Shown: positions 25,679 through 35,592 of the stretch, one piece after another | Layout of the letters: every line of letters starts with the position of its first letter | How positions within the stretch are numbered: the first letter of the stretch is position 1 | DNA from: Ignavibacteriales bacterium | GTDB lineage: Bacteria > Bacteroidota > Ignavibacteria > Ignavibacteriales > Ignavibacteriaceae | Assembly (NCBI GenBank): GCA_012517155.1 | Contig: JAAYVN010000088.1 | Span: 47,249-111,248 of the forward strand | DNA: 64,000 nt | Reading direction: 5' to 3' | Program-made: the position numbers and the translations under genes | Notes under the pieces: model-generated | Told to the model about the DNA's origin: nothing | Seen by the model: only the letters and a program-made list of their open reading frames with translations | Databases searched by the model: none

Positions 25679-27001
25679 TTACACTATCTTCAGGCACTTT
25701 TCGAGATCATAAATTAAATCATTAACATTTTCGATTCCAACGGCTATTCTTATACCCCCGGGATCAATTCCATAATCAAGGATTTTATCTGCCGGAATAA
25801 CTGAGTGAGTCATGGAAGCCGGATGTTCGATAAGTGTTCTCGTATGTCCCAGACTGACAGCAAGCGTCATTGTATAAGCATTTTTTGCCGCATAGTTCAT
25901 AAATATCTTTCCTTTATTCCGTTTTTCCTCAGGAGATTTTCCCTTAAGACTGAAAAATATTAAACTACCAGGAGCAAAGTTATTATTGAAATCACGCATC
26001 TGTTTTTGCGCAATCGGATGATATTTATAGTGAGGTAATCCTGGATAATTCACTAACTCGACCTTAGAGTGAGATACAAGAAATTCCGATATGGAACGGG
26101 CATTTGAGATCTGCTTAGCGATACGAAGTGGCAGAGTTGGCAAACCATAAGTCAGGATAGTCCAGGCAGCTTTTGTGGCAAGAACCGCACCGTAATCCTT
26201 ACGGAACAAGAGAAGAAGGTCACGGTACTTTTTCGCTCCTATAACCACCCCCCCCATATCAGTACCAAAACCGCCAATTCCTTTCGTAAGAGAGTGGACA
26301 ACAAAGTCGGCCCCGAAGTTAATTGGTCTTTGACAGTATGGGGTAGCAAATGTATTATCGACAACTATATAGATTTTCTCGTTTTCCGGTCGTTTTTCGT
26401 TAAATTCATCAATTATTGATTTAATCTCATGGATATCAATAATATCTAGCGAGGGATTTGCTGGAGTTTCAAAGTAAACAACTCTTGTAGCAGAAGACAA
26501 AGAATCCCTGAAAGCTTCCAGATCCGTGAGGTCAACCGGAGTGTTTTTAATATTGAATTTAGGGTACCAATTGTTTAACAGCGAGAAAGTGCAGCCATAT
26601 AAGGTACGGTGCGAGATAATTTCATCACCTGATTTTGTAAGAATACCCAGAACAGCCGAGATAGCTCCCATTCCTGTGGAAAAGCAAACGGCAGTCTCAC
26701 CATTTTCGATAAATGCCAGATTTTCCTCCAGGAGATCCTTATTTGGTTCACCAAGTCTGTCGTAGATATATATAGGTTCGCTCTCCTCCCCCATGAAATT
26801 AGGATTAGCAAATTCCGAGAATCCTTCAGCGCCCCTTTCGACAGAATCAAGACGGAAAATTACAGAAGAAGTCAGAGGAGCAGTAACATGATGTGCATAA
26901 TCCCATTTTTTCGAAATGTTTTTTCCGTAAATGACCCGCGTTTCCATAGAATACCGGGATTCATCGACACCATTTTCGTTAGTTGATTTTTTTTCGTCCA
27001 T
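25679..27001 (-). CDS. PLP-dependent trans-sulfuration enzyme (methionine gamma-lyase / sulfhydrylase type)
   Basis: A 440-residue Cys/Met-metabolism PLP enzyme. Visible landmarks are YDRLGEPN, FSTGMGAISAVL, the VDNTFATPYCQRP Asp region and the PLP-Lys in HSLTKGIGGFGTDMGG. The substrate-binding end reads SLGHTRTLIEHPASMTHS...GIRIAVGIE. Its N-terminal extension and insertions (for example NEKRPENEK) set it apart from the next gene. The family includes methionine gamma-lyase, O-acetyl- or O-succinyl-homoserine sulfhydrylase and cystathionine gamma-lyase; sequence alone does not decide. A textbook AAGGAGG site lies 6 bases before the ATG. It is the last gene of a three-gene minus-strand operon, 17 bases behind its paralogue. 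Confidence 0.88.
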   Translation of the reverse strand: MDEKKSTNENGVDESRYSMETRVIYGKNISKKWDYAHHVTAPLTSSVIFRLDSVERGAEGFSEFANPNFMGEESEPIYIYDRLGEPNKDLLEENLAFIENGETAVCFSTGMGAISAVLGILTKSGDEIISHRTLYGCTFSLLNNWYPKFNIKNTPVDLTDLEAFRDSLSSATRVVYFETPANPSLDIIDIHEIKSIIDEFNEKRPENEKIYIVVDNTFATPYCQRPINFGADFVVHSLTKGIGGFGTDMGGVVIGAKKYRDLLLLFRKDYGAVLATKAAWTILTYGLPTLPLRIAKQISNARSISEFLVSHSKVELVNYPGLPHYKYHPIAQKQMRDFNNNFAPGSLIFFSLKGKSPEEKRNKGKIFMNYAAKNAYTMTLAVSLGHTRTLIEHPASMTHSVIPADKILDYGIDPGGIRIAVGIENVNDLIYDLEKCLKIV

Positions 27002-27018
27002 AGTGCCTCCTTTATAAA

Positions 27019-28152
27019 TTATTTAATTGCATAGGTTAAATCCGAGATCAGGTCCTCCACATCCTCAATACCCACTGAAAGGCGAACAATTCCATCGGTC
27101 AAGCCGATTTTGTCCTTAACTTCCTTTGGTACAGAGGCGTGTGTCATGCTTGCAGGATGGCAAAGAAGCGATTCAACCCCTCCGAGGCTTTCGGCAAGAG
27201 TGAAGACCTTCACATGGTTCATCAGTCGCTTAGCATCCTCAAAGGAAGGGAGTTCGATTGATACCATACCTCCAAAACCATTCATCTGTTTTTTAGCCAG
27301 TTCGTGATGCGGATGGTCAGGAAGACCAGGGTAGATTACCCGATTAATTGCAGGATTGCTTTTCAGGGCATTCGCAATCGCCATCGCATTGGTATTGTGA
27401 CGGTCCATCCTGACAGCAAGAGTTTTGGTGGAGCGTAATGTGAGCCAGCAGTCAAAAGGGGATGGTACTGCTCCTAGGGCATTCTGTATGTACTTAAGGC
27501 GTTCGAATATTTTTTCATTATTTGTTACTACAATACCGCCTATCACATCACTGTGTCCGTTAAGATATTTGGTAGTGCTATGGAGAGTTATGTCAATACC
27601 ATGAATTAGCGGGTTTTGAAAATACGGGGACATAAATGTGTTATCGCAAACCGTAATCAGATCATTCTCTTTCGCCAGTGAGGAAACTGCTTTAAGATCA
27701 GTAAGTGTGAGCAGCGGATTGGTTGGTGTTTCAACATAGATTAATTTAGTATTTTCTTTAATAGCGCTTTTAATATTTGCCACATCGGAAGTATCCACCC
27801 ATGTAAAATCAAGTCCAAAGTCCTTCATTACAAATTGGAACAAGCGATAAGTACCTCCGTAAACATTATCTCCCACTATGACATGGTCACCGTTTTTGAG
27901 CAGTGTGCAAATTGAATGAACTGCAGCCACTCCAGATGAAAAAGCAAGTCCGTATCTGGCTTTTTCGAGAGTTGCGATATTCCGCTCGAGTGAAAACCGA
28001 GTCAGGTTTGCAGTTCTTCCGTATTTATAACCCTTTGATGTTCCATACTCAGGCTGTGCATAAGTCGAAGTCATGTAAATTGGAGTAATGACGGCGTTTG
28101 TAGCCTCATCGGGTTGTTGTCCAGCATGAATTGCGTCAGTTGAGAAGCCCAT
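27019..28152 (-). CDS. Cystathionine gamma-synthase/lyase
   Basis: A 377-residue PLP enzyme of classic MetB/MetC/CGL length. It opens GFSTDAIHAGQQPDEATNAV, has YGRTANLTR, FSSGVAAVHS, VDTSD, VETPTNPLL, CDNTFMSPYFQNP and the PLP-Lys in HSTTKYLNGHSDVIGG. It ends SLGGVESLLCHPASMTH...IVRLSVGIED. The SLGGVESL signature fits cystathionine gamma-synthase or gamma-lyase rather than a sulfhydrylase. A clear AAGGA site precedes the ATG. It lies 8 bases after a secreted zinc peptidase gene and 17 bases before a second PLP paralogue. The operon could turn peptide-derived sulphur amino acids over, an inference from order only. Confidence 0.9.
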   Translation of the reverse strand: MGFSTDAIHAGQQPDEATNAVITPIYMTSTYAQPEYGTSKGYKYGRTANLTRFSLERNIATLEKARYGLAFSSGVAAVHSICTLLKNGDHVIVGDNVYGGTYRLFQFVMKDFGLDFTWVDTSDVANIKSAIKENTKLIYVETPTNPLLTLTDLKAVSSLAKENDLITVCDNTFMSPYFQNPLIHGIDITLHSTTKYLNGHSDVIGGIVVTNNEKIFERLKYIQNALGAVPSPFDCWLTLRSTKTLAVRMDRHNTNAMAIANALKSNPAINRVIYPGLPDHPHHELAKKQMNGFGGMVSIELPSFEDAKRLMNHVKVFTLAESLGGVESLLCHPASMTHASVPKEVKDKIGLTDGIVRLSVGIEDVEDLISDLTYAIK

Positions 28153-28160
28153 AAAATCCT

Positions 28161-30233
28161 TTACTTTTTTAATAATTTAATAGCATTTTCAGTTGCGTGA
28201 ATTAAAGCGTCGGCTCCAACATCAGAACCGGTTGCCTGTTGCATCCAAAGGTCAGGAGAAATCCTTCCGAGTCTTGCAGTCCTCTCAAACTCAGGTCCTA
28301 TGGTTCCAGACTTTTTCATAAGCTCACCAATCTGATGGGCGATCAAGTGTCCGATAGGATAATCAGGAAGATATAGGAAGGAATGAATCATGTGGGAATA
28401 AACAGCGAGCAGGGTAGCGTCTTTTACACCGATAACCGGAGCGTAGTATTTATTCCAAATATTTTTTGCAATTGCCAAAACAGCCTGTTTTAACTGATCA
28501 GGAGTTGCGTTCGGATTATCATACATCCAATGCCAAACTTCCATATCCACCAGAGAAACTCCGGCAATTTCAAAAGTCTGCCAGAAGTCATTGATAGTTT
28601 CAAGCGCATCATTCTCAGGATCGGATGAAGAAAAACCGAGTAGTTCAAGGTCCTTCGCCTGAAAAGTAAATGCATAAGCTTCAGTGAACGCAGTATTAGG
28701 TACACCTGCAAGCGTGTAATAATCAATATCATCAAGCGAGATAGTCTGTTCAACATTGTGACCAAGTTCATGAATCGCAATATTGAAACCCTTAAAGTCC
28801 ATGCCATCTTTTGATATACGGGTTCTGAGATATGCCATAGCTTCTTTCATGGAAGCCCCCATTGCATGTCCGGAACCGCGTGCAGGATCTACTCCGATAT
28901 TACCGGCAATAATTTTTGCGCGCTCCGGAGTAAAACCAAGTTGAACAAGAATTTCGGGTAAAGCCTCTTTAAATGCATCCGGATTCGGGTAGCGTTGTCT
29001 TACAATTTCATCAAGTTCCTCTACAGAAGTTGTACCTTTTGGTTTGAAACCATTGAACCAAATATCAAAGGGTTCAAGATCACGACCAAGTTTTGCTTTT
29101 ATTAGTGCAGCCACATCCTTAGCCAGAGGGGAGGAGAGGAGGTCCTCGAACATTTTTTTAACACGTGCTTCGCTTAGTTCCCGGTCTTCATTAAAGCGAC
29201 GCTCAATATGAGTTGGGGCTGTTGGCGAATAAGGATCAATAAGTTTTGAAGCTAAAAAAGTTTTGAGCCAGATATCATAGCGGGTATCCGGTTCATTAGC
29301 GGTCAAATTTACATTTGATTTTACGATAGGGAATTCCTTATCAATTTCTTTTGAAGGAGTTACTATATTTGAAAAAGGATTCCAGTCGTAGTTTGGGTTA
29401 TTTATAACTATTTCGGGAATGGACTGATCAACAATTCGCTCCATCACCTTGCGGATCATTCTTTGTTTTTCAAGTCCGTTTTTATCGTTTTGATAATTTG
29501 CTTTAATTTCATCACGAAGATTCCAATGTGAAAGCAGTCTCATACCCTTCGGAAACAGTCTTTCATTCTTCTCGTTCAACAGGTTGTACATAAAGATATT
29601 GTACTCAGCTATATACTGGTCTGACAGAGCACCGGCTACAGAAACCTTTTGAAGAATATCTGCCGGTATTCGCTTTGAAAAACGCTCTGCAAGACGCACT
29701 TCCGCCCACTGGCGACGCGTCCAGTTTTTCCCTTCGGTAGTCTTCTCTTTAATTGATTTAAGTGGGAAATTTAGCAGGGCTATAAAAGCGATTTTATTTT
29801 TAAAGAGATCATCATTCACGTGAGCAGCGGGATTGTATGCTGCGAAAATTTCATCAAAGGGATAGATAGGACCAAGATCAAGATCAGTCTGGAGTCTAAA
29901 ATTCCTGCCAATCTCGAGCATATGCCCATCAATTTTTTCGAGTAGGAAAAGATATCGATTAAAGAGGGCATCAAGGTGGGACTGATCCCCGGCAAAATTA
30001 GTAAGAACGAACTCCTTAAAATTCTTATCATCACCATCCTCAAGCCTCCAAAATTCCGCAACTTGTTTTAGACCCGACTCAATTCTTATTTTCTGAGACT
30101 CTCCGTATTTCTGAAGAAGTTCATCTGAAAGTTTATTAACTGAATTATCCATCCAAGAAGGTTTCATATTTTGTGCCTTAAGTGTAACTTGTGAAATGAT
30201 TAATAAAAACATCAGCATAAAGATAATTTTCAT
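28161..30233 (-). CDS. Secreted zinc metallopeptidase (HELGH, M3-like)
   Basis: A 690-residue protein with a signal peptide (about 1-20, ending near LKAQ). Near residue 488 it has the zinc motif HELGH in FNIAIHELGHNVEQ, and about 25 residues later NTAFTEAYAF supplies the likely third ligand Glu, a gluzincin arrangement as in M3 oligopeptidases. The long helical N-terminal part suits an oligopeptidase that admits short peptides into a channel. It is probably periplasmic. No T9SS domain is present. An AAGG ribosome site precedes the ATG. It heads the operon with two trans-sulfuration enzymes. I cannot assign a named family with certainty; M3 or a related gluzincin is my best reading. Confidence 0.8.
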   Translation of the reverse strand: MKIIFMLMFLLIISQVTLKAQNMKPSWMDNSVNKLSDELLQKYGESQKIRIESGLKQVAEFWRLEDGDDKNFKEFVLTNFAGDQSHLDALFNRYLFLLEKIDGHMLEIGRNFRLQTDLDLGPIYPFDEIFAAYNPAAHVNDDLFKNKIAFIALLNFPLKSIKEKTTEGKNWTRRQWAEVRLAERFSKRIPADILQKVSVAGALSDQYIAEYNIFMYNLLNEKNERLFPKGMRLLSHWNLRDEIKANYQNDKNGLEKQRMIRKVMERIVDQSIPEIVINNPNYDWNPFSNIVTPSKEIDKEFPIVKSNVNLTANEPDTRYDIWLKTFLASKLIDPYSPTAPTHIERRFNEDRELSEARVKKMFEDLLSSPLAKDVAALIKAKLGRDLEPFDIWFNGFKPKGTTSVEELDEIVRQRYPNPDAFKEALPEILVQLGFTPERAKIIAGNIGVDPARGSGHAMGASMKEAMAYLRTRISKDGMDFKGFNIAIHELGHNVEQTISLDDIDYYTLAGVPNTAFTEAYAFTFQAKDLELLGFSSSDPENDALETINDFWQTFEIAGVSLVDMEVWHWMYDNPNATPDQLKQAVLAIAKNIWNKYYAPVIGVKDATLLAVYSHMIHSFLYLPDYPIGHLIAHQIGELMKKSGTIGPEFERTARLGRISPDLWMQQATGSDVGADALIHATENAIKLLKK

Positions 30234-30405
30234 AATTTTACCTTACATTTTTTCAAAACCAAATTTACACAAAAAATGTCATACTAAAAAGGGGCAGGAT
30301 CAGAGAAAAGCTTGGTTTGAGAACAACAAAGAGAAAACCAAATAAAACCTACCGGAAAGATTTTTTTTTACAAATAATCCTATTAATTTTGTAAGAATAT
30401 TTTTT

Positions 30406-33400
30406 ATGATTTCTTTAAATAAATATATGCAAAAAGATAATTTTTCTTTAAGCCATCCAAAAAGTTTTCTTATTCTTCTTATTAGTTTACTGATGATTGC
30501 CGGCCTTCATGGTCAGGGACAGCGAGGTAAACTAACCGGTACAGTAAAAGATGCCGGAACTGGAGAGCCCATAGTCGGAGCGAATGTTATGTTAGTGGGT
30601 ACGACGATTGGAGGAGCAGCTGATCTAAACGGTAAATTTTCAATTCTCAACATACCAGGCGGGACTTACAGCGTAACTGCAAGTGCTCTTGGATATGCCA
30701 AATTGACGATCAGTGAGGTTGATATAATTGTTGACAGGACCACAGAATTAAAATTTGAACTCAAAGATGCAACGGTTCAGTTAGAACAGGTTGTTATAGT
30801 AGCTGAAAAACCCAAGATCATCAAGGATCAGACTTCCACCTCAACCACACTTAACGAGACACAGATCAAATCCGCCCCCATCGAGGGATTAAGAGGAGCA
30901 CTTGATTTCAATGCCGGATTACAGAAATCAGCAACCGGAAATTATTCTGTGAGAGGTTCATCTTCTTATGAGTTGAATTTTCAAGTAAATGGTGTTGAGC
31001 AAGTGAATTCAGCCACAAGCGGCCCGGGTACTTTTGGTACTGAAAAATCGAACAACTCGTGGAAATACGACGTGAACCCGATAGGAGTTGCACAGATGCA
31101 ATTAATAACGGGAGGTTTCTCTGCCGAGTATGGAAATGCACAGGCCGGTGTAGTGAAAGTGGTATTAAAAGAAGGAGCACCCAAATGTACGGGTGAGTTC
31201 AGGATGGAATACAGGCCTGCGGGGCAGTATCACTATGGCAGTTACCTTTACGATCAGAATAATTACGAATGGACAAAGTGGGGGAATCTTGATAATTGGA
31301 TAGCGAGGGCGAAGAAATCTTCCGGAGGTTATGATGAAAACTTTCTCCTTTCTCTGGGAATTACTGCGGTTAACAGATACGGCTGGTTATATGATAAAAT
31401 AAAAAGTAATACTGCAACAGCTGATGAAAGACAGTTGTTTGAATCAGTAGTTGACAGAGAAGTTAGATGGGCTCATGAGCTGTGGGTTCGAAACCACACT
31501 CCATCTGAAAATAATCCACTGGGTGTCTATGATTACAGGAATGGGGCTTATCAGAGATATATGTTTGGATTTGGCGGTCCGCTTGGGAAAGATCCCAATA
31601 AACTTAAATTCTATTTTTCAGGAGAATACAAGCACAATCCTACACGACTTCCAACCGCTGAACAGACACAAGTATATCAGAACTACATTGCGAATCTGAC
31701 GTACCAGCCTATCCCAAATCATAAGTTTAAGGGGATGCTGAGTTTCCAGAAATACAGAGGAGGAATCTGGTCCGGTTCGGATGATATCAGATGGTCAGGA
31801 ATTGCATTCACACCTCCCGGTTTATCATCGAAATATTATGTCAATATTGATCCGGTAAGAACAGAACAAACGATTGCACAGAGTCTAAATTATATATACA
31901 TAATAAACAATCAGGCTTCAATTGAAGCAACCCTGACTCATCAGTATGAGAAATACGAACTGCCATATAGGTATTTGCCCGGATACACTCAAATCAGGGA
32001 CGTTCTGGATAGTCTCTATGATCCGCAAGGTTCGGTTTTAAGAGCCGGTATTTGGTGGGAAACAGACTATTTCAGAGCACCGGATGCTTTCAGTACACTC
32101 TATTTTCAGGATACGAGGACAGATCACTGGAGTCTAAGTGTGGATTACACAAATCAGATATTGGAGACCAACCTGTTGAAAGCAGGAGCCAGAGCATATT
32201 ATTGGGACATGTTCAACACCGGAGTTAACAGCAGTTTTCTGGCTAATTCATACATTACAAGAGCCGGATTTGCAGAGTATTACAGAGCTTATCCAACGAA
32301 TTTCGCAGTATATGTTCAGGACAAAATGGAATACTCGGGAATGATAGCAAACATAGGTGTCAGAGCAGAGAGTTATAACTTCGGAACTTTGTATCCCATA
32401 GATATTTATAATATGTTTTATCCGGGCAAACCGGTTTTGAACAATCCCGGAAATCCTCTCAAAGAGCAATCCAAAACCCAGTTCATTATTTTACCGAGAA
32501 TTGGTATCTCATTCCCGGTGGGCGAAAATACAGCTTTCAGAATTCAGTATGGACATTTTTCATCCATGCCTATATTCAGTCATGCTTTATCAAACAGAAC
32601 GCAATCTGGTTGGACAGGTATGGGTAATCCAAATCTCGAACCCAAAAAGACCATTCAATATGAATTTGGTTTACAACAGATGCTGGAAGACGAACACAGG
32701 TTGGATGTAGCCTTGTATTATAATGACCGTGTGACTCAGATTGGATTACTTCCGGTCGCTTCTTATACAGGATCCAATACCAGAAGTGCTGGTTTTTCAG
32801 CAACCGGTGAACCGCTCTATTTCTATACAACTTTTGATAATAATGCATTCGGGGCAACGATTGGAGCTGAATTCACATTTGAGAAAATTAATTTCCAAAA
32901 CTGGTCCTACCGGCTAAGCTATAGTTTATCTCAAACCACAGAAGGAACTTATGGACCATCCTCGATATATCCGGATCTGGATAGGAATTACCTTTCGAGG
33001 AAGTCAGGAGAAACAGTTGGGTATAGTGACAGGACTCACAATCTTAGAGGACTGTTGCAGTACAGATTCAACAAAGGAGAGGGACCTTCAATCCTTGGAA
33101 TTTATATTCTTGAGAACACAATTTTAAGCATGACCTACACAATGCAATCGGGAGCTCCTTACACATATATTACCGGTTTTGATTTGAAGGATGTGGTGAA
33201 TAACAGAAGATATCCAATTGAGTCGGTGTTTGATTTTAACCTGACAAAAAATATAACGATTGACGATCTTAGATTGATTTTAGGTCTCAGAATTATGAAT
33301 TTATTTGATAACAAATGGTTAACCCCGATCTCAACAACTGAGGACATAACAAACTGGGTAGAATATGGATATACGACTGCGGACTTGGGGAATGATCCAC

Positions 33401-33486
33401 TGAGAAAGAGTTATATAACGGCAGAATTCAAAGCATACAGAAATATTCCAAGGCAGATATTCTTCACGGTAGGGCTTGGTTTTTAA
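30406..33486 (+). CDS. TonB-dependent receptor with carboxypeptidase-regulatory-like domain
   Basis: A 1026-residue outer-membrane receptor. After a hydrophobic signal segment (about 20-37) comes a carboxypeptidase-D-regulatory-like domain (about 40-120; KLTGTVKDAGTGEPIVGANVMLVGT...GYA). A plug domain follows (about 140-260; VRGSSSYELNFQVNGVEQ, GGFSAEYGNAQAGVV), and then a large beta-barrel ending in ...FTVGLGF with a terminal Phe. Such receptors import glycans, peptides or siderophores with TonB energy. No SusD-like lipoprotein follows, so it is not a standard polysaccharide-utilisation pair. The next gene, 34 bases on, encodes a large secreted protein that may be its partner. The start could also be ATG 30427. 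Confidence 0.92.
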   Translation: MISLNKYMQKDNFSLSHPKSFLILLISLLMIAGLHGQGQRGKLTGTVKDAGTGEPIVGANVMLVGTTIGGAADLNGKFSILNIPGGTYSVTASALGYAKLTISEVDIIVDRTTELKFELKDATVQLEQVVIVAEKPKIIKDQTSTSTTLNETQIKSAPIEGLRGALDFNAGLQKSATGNYSVRGSSSYELNFQVNGVEQVNSATSGPGTFGTEKSNNSWKYDVNPIGVAQMQLITGGFSAEYGNAQAGVVKVVLKEGAPKCTGEFRMEYRPAGQYHYGSYLYDQNNYEWTKWGNLDNWIARAKKSSGGYDENFLLSLGITAVNRYGWLYDKIKSNTATADERQLFESVVDREVRWAHELWVRNHTPSENNPLGVYDYRNGAYQRYMFGFGGPLGKDPNKLKFYFSGEYKHNPTRLPTAEQTQVYQNYIANLTYQPIPNHKFKGMLSFQKYRGGIWSGSDDIRWSGIAFTPPGLSSKYYVNIDPVRTEQTIAQSLNYIYIINNQASIEATLTHQYEKYELPYRYLPGYTQIRDVLDSLYDPQGSVLRAGIWWETDYFRAPDAFSTLYFQDTRTDHWSLSVDYTNQILETNLLKAGARAYYWDMFNTGVNSSFLANSYITRAGFAEYYRAYPTNFAVYVQDKMEYSGMIANIGVRAESYNFGTLYPIDIYNMFYPGKPVLNNPGNPLKEQSKTQFIILPRIGISFPVGENTAFRIQYGHFSSMPIFSHALSNRTQSGWTGMGNPNLEPKKTIQYEFGLQQMLEDEHRLDVALYYNDRVTQIGLLPVASYTGSNTRSAGFSATGEPLYFYTTFDNNAFGATIGAEFTFEKINFQNWSYRLSYSLSQTTEGTYGPSSIYPDLDRNYLSRKSGETVGYSDRTHNLRGLLQYRFNKGEGPSILGIYILENTILSMTYTMQSGAPYTYITGFDLKDVVNNRRYPIESVFDFNLTKNITIDDLRLILGLRIMNLFDNKWLTPISTTEDITNWVEYGYTTADLGNDPLRKSYITAEFKAYRNIPRQIFFTVGLGF

Positions 33487-33520
33487 GCAAGGAAAACAAG
33501 GAATTAAGAGTTAGGAATTT

Positions 33521-35572
33521 ATGAAAATCAAATTAATATTTCTTTTAACAATCGTATTGATCACCAATCTTTTCCCGCAAGTGGAATCTGCTCTGCAGGT
33601 ATTCACCAGGGGCTCATTATGGCACAGTGTGCTTTACGGCAAAAGCGGATCATCTTTTAATGACTGGAAAAAATCGGGACCGAGTTTAGACTGGCCCGCA
33701 TTCGACGCAAGTTGGATAAGAGAGGATATTGGTGGTTCTCCGACGCATCTTGCAACAGGCGGGTTTATTGTTGGAGCAAAGAAAACAAATGACTCTGTGT
33801 TGGTTGTAGAAGACTGGTCTATATACGCAGGTACCGTATCAACAGAACAGAATGCAAAGTATATTGTCAAGAAGCATGGGCATAAATACAAAAACGGCGA
33901 GAATTACTTCCTCAAAAAGAATGATAAGGAAGGAGAGGAAGTAATTGAAACAATCTGGGAATATAACACGAATTATATAGTGGACTCCACAATTGAGGAG
34001 AGACAGTTGCCGTTACGGGTCACGAGAAGGGTGCATCAGTGGAGTGGTAATGCGAAAGACGAAAACTATATTTTATACGAGTACATATTCAAAAATATTT
34101 ACACAGAAATAAAACAAATTGCTCCGGACAGACACGTGGTTGATTCATTAAAAGACTTTATTGCCACAATGACTTATGCAATGCACTCAAATTCAAGAGC
34201 ATGGACAGTTATATTTCCCCAGTTATCTTCGGGTGCCAGAAACACCTGGTTCTTTTATGATTCAAACAGAAAAATGATGTACGGAAGAGCAGCAGATTAT
34301 CCGCTTTCGACTTCAAATGAGGAGTTTGGATTCAGTCCATTAATGGGAAGAGTCGTAAACGGAAAAGTTCAAGGGGAATACCTTGCTCCCGGATATGTTG
34401 GAGTCAGATTATTGTACTCTTCGAAAGACAAAACCGGAGGTACAACCAGAGTGGCAAAGTATGGATGGTCAGCCGGAAATAATACTCTGGATCTTCAGGG
34501 ACCATTAACGGGGGTACCCGGTACCAACGAAGGAAAGTACGCGATGATATCGGATATCTCGAACGCATATCAATATGTAACATCACCGGCGGACACCACA
34601 TTTATGCGAAAAAACAGAATGTGGTCGCTAATGACTCTGGGTCCGTGGGATTTAGCTCCGGGAGATTCAATAGTTATAGCAGTAGCCGAAGGGGTAAATG
34701 GTGCCGATTATTCATTTGCTATTGATCCCACAGTTACTTCGAGTAAGATAAATACTGAAGCGCAGAAAGCATTCAATCTTACTATGGACAAGGCAAAATT
34801 CACCTATGACCAATACCTGGCGGGGTATGGATTAAATCACCCTGATCCTCCTCCTGCTCCAAAATTTACAGTTGAGTTCTCAAAAGGGGAGGTAGTAGCG
34901 AATTCGCTGACATGGGGAAATGAGGCAGAAAATGTGCCAGATCCTGATGATGGAATCGATGACCTTATTGGTTATAGAATATACAGATCTGATTTCCTTC
35001 CGATCGGACCATGGGTTACAGTGGCAAATATCGTAAGAAGCGATCCAACTTATTATGATCTTACTAGTGGGAAATACACATATATTGATACCGCGGTTCA
35101 AATCGGACTTGCTTACTATTATTCTATTGTCTCGTATGATACAGGACGTGCAAGCTGGAGCGTCAATCCGACAGCGAGAATTCCGGAAACAAATTCCAAC
35201 AGGGTTCCACCGTTGGAGTCCTCAATATTTGCAAACAGAACTCTTACTCCGTTTCTTGCAACATTAAAAGCAAAGGACAATCCTAATGAAGTTCTGGTGG
35301 TTCCCAATCCATTTGTAATTGGGGAGGGCTTCAGCCGGCCGGGTGATTCTGATCAGATACAATTCGTAAATGTACCAAATCCAAGTTCAATAAGGATTTA
35401 TACGATAAGGGGAGATTTGGTAAAAAAGATAGAAGTTGGAGCGAATGTCGGAGGAATAGTAACATGGGATCAGACTTCAGATTATGGTCAGTATGTGGAA
35501 AGCGGGATTTATATTTTTCATGTTGAGTCCCCATCAGGTATAAAAATCGGAAAATTAGCAATTGTCAGATAG
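33521..35572 (+). CDS. Secreted surface protein with FlgD-like C-terminal domain
   Basis: A 683-residue protein with a signal peptide (about 1-20). The N-terminal 450 residues match no family I can name (DNTL...WSLMTLGPWDLAPGDS occurs as a conserved-looking stretch). An Fn3-like part follows (about 455-560; LTWGNEAENV...IGYRIYRS), then VVPNPF with IRIYTIRGDLVKKI and a GIYIFHVESP end. This is the FlgD-Ig-like relative of the T9SS sorting domain. This layout commonly sits directly downstream of a TonB receptor in this group of bacteria, as here, and the two may act together at the outer membrane (inference). It is followed 20 bases later by a PorV-like gene. Confidence 0.8.
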   Translation: MKIKLIFLLTIVLITNLFPQVESALQVFTRGSLWHSVLYGKSGSSFNDWKKSGPSLDWPAFDASWIREDIGGSPTHLATGGFIVGAKKTNDSVLVVEDWSIYAGTVSTEQNAKYIVKKHGHKYKNGENYFLKKNDKEGEEVIETIWEYNTNYIVDSTIEERQLPLRVTRRVHQWSGNAKDENYILYEYIFKNIYTEIKQIAPDRHVVDSLKDFIATMTYAMHSNSRAWTVIFPQLSSGARNTWFFYDSNRKMMYGRAADYPLSTSNEEFGFSPLMGRVVNGKVQGEYLAPGYVGVRLLYSSKDKTGGTTRVAKYGWSAGNNTLDLQGPLTGVPGTNEGKYAMISDISNAYQYVTSPADTTFMRKNRMWSLMTLGPWDLAPGDSIVIAVAEGVNGADYSFAIDPTVTSSKINTEAQKAFNLTMDKAKFTYDQYLAGYGLNHPDPPPAPKFTVEFSKGEVVANSLTWGNEAENVPDPDDGIDDLIGYRIYRSDFLPIGPWVTVANIVRSDPTYYDLTSGKYTYIDTAVQIGLAYYYSIVSYDTGRASWSVNPTARIPETNSNRVPPLESSIFANRTLTPFLATLKAKDNPNEVLVVPNPFVIGEGFSRPGDSDQIQFVNVPNPSSIRIYTIRGDLVKKIEVGANVGGIVTWDQTSDYGQYVESGIYIFHVESPSGIKIGKLAIVR

Positions 35573-35592
35573 AAGATTAAGAGAATAATCGT

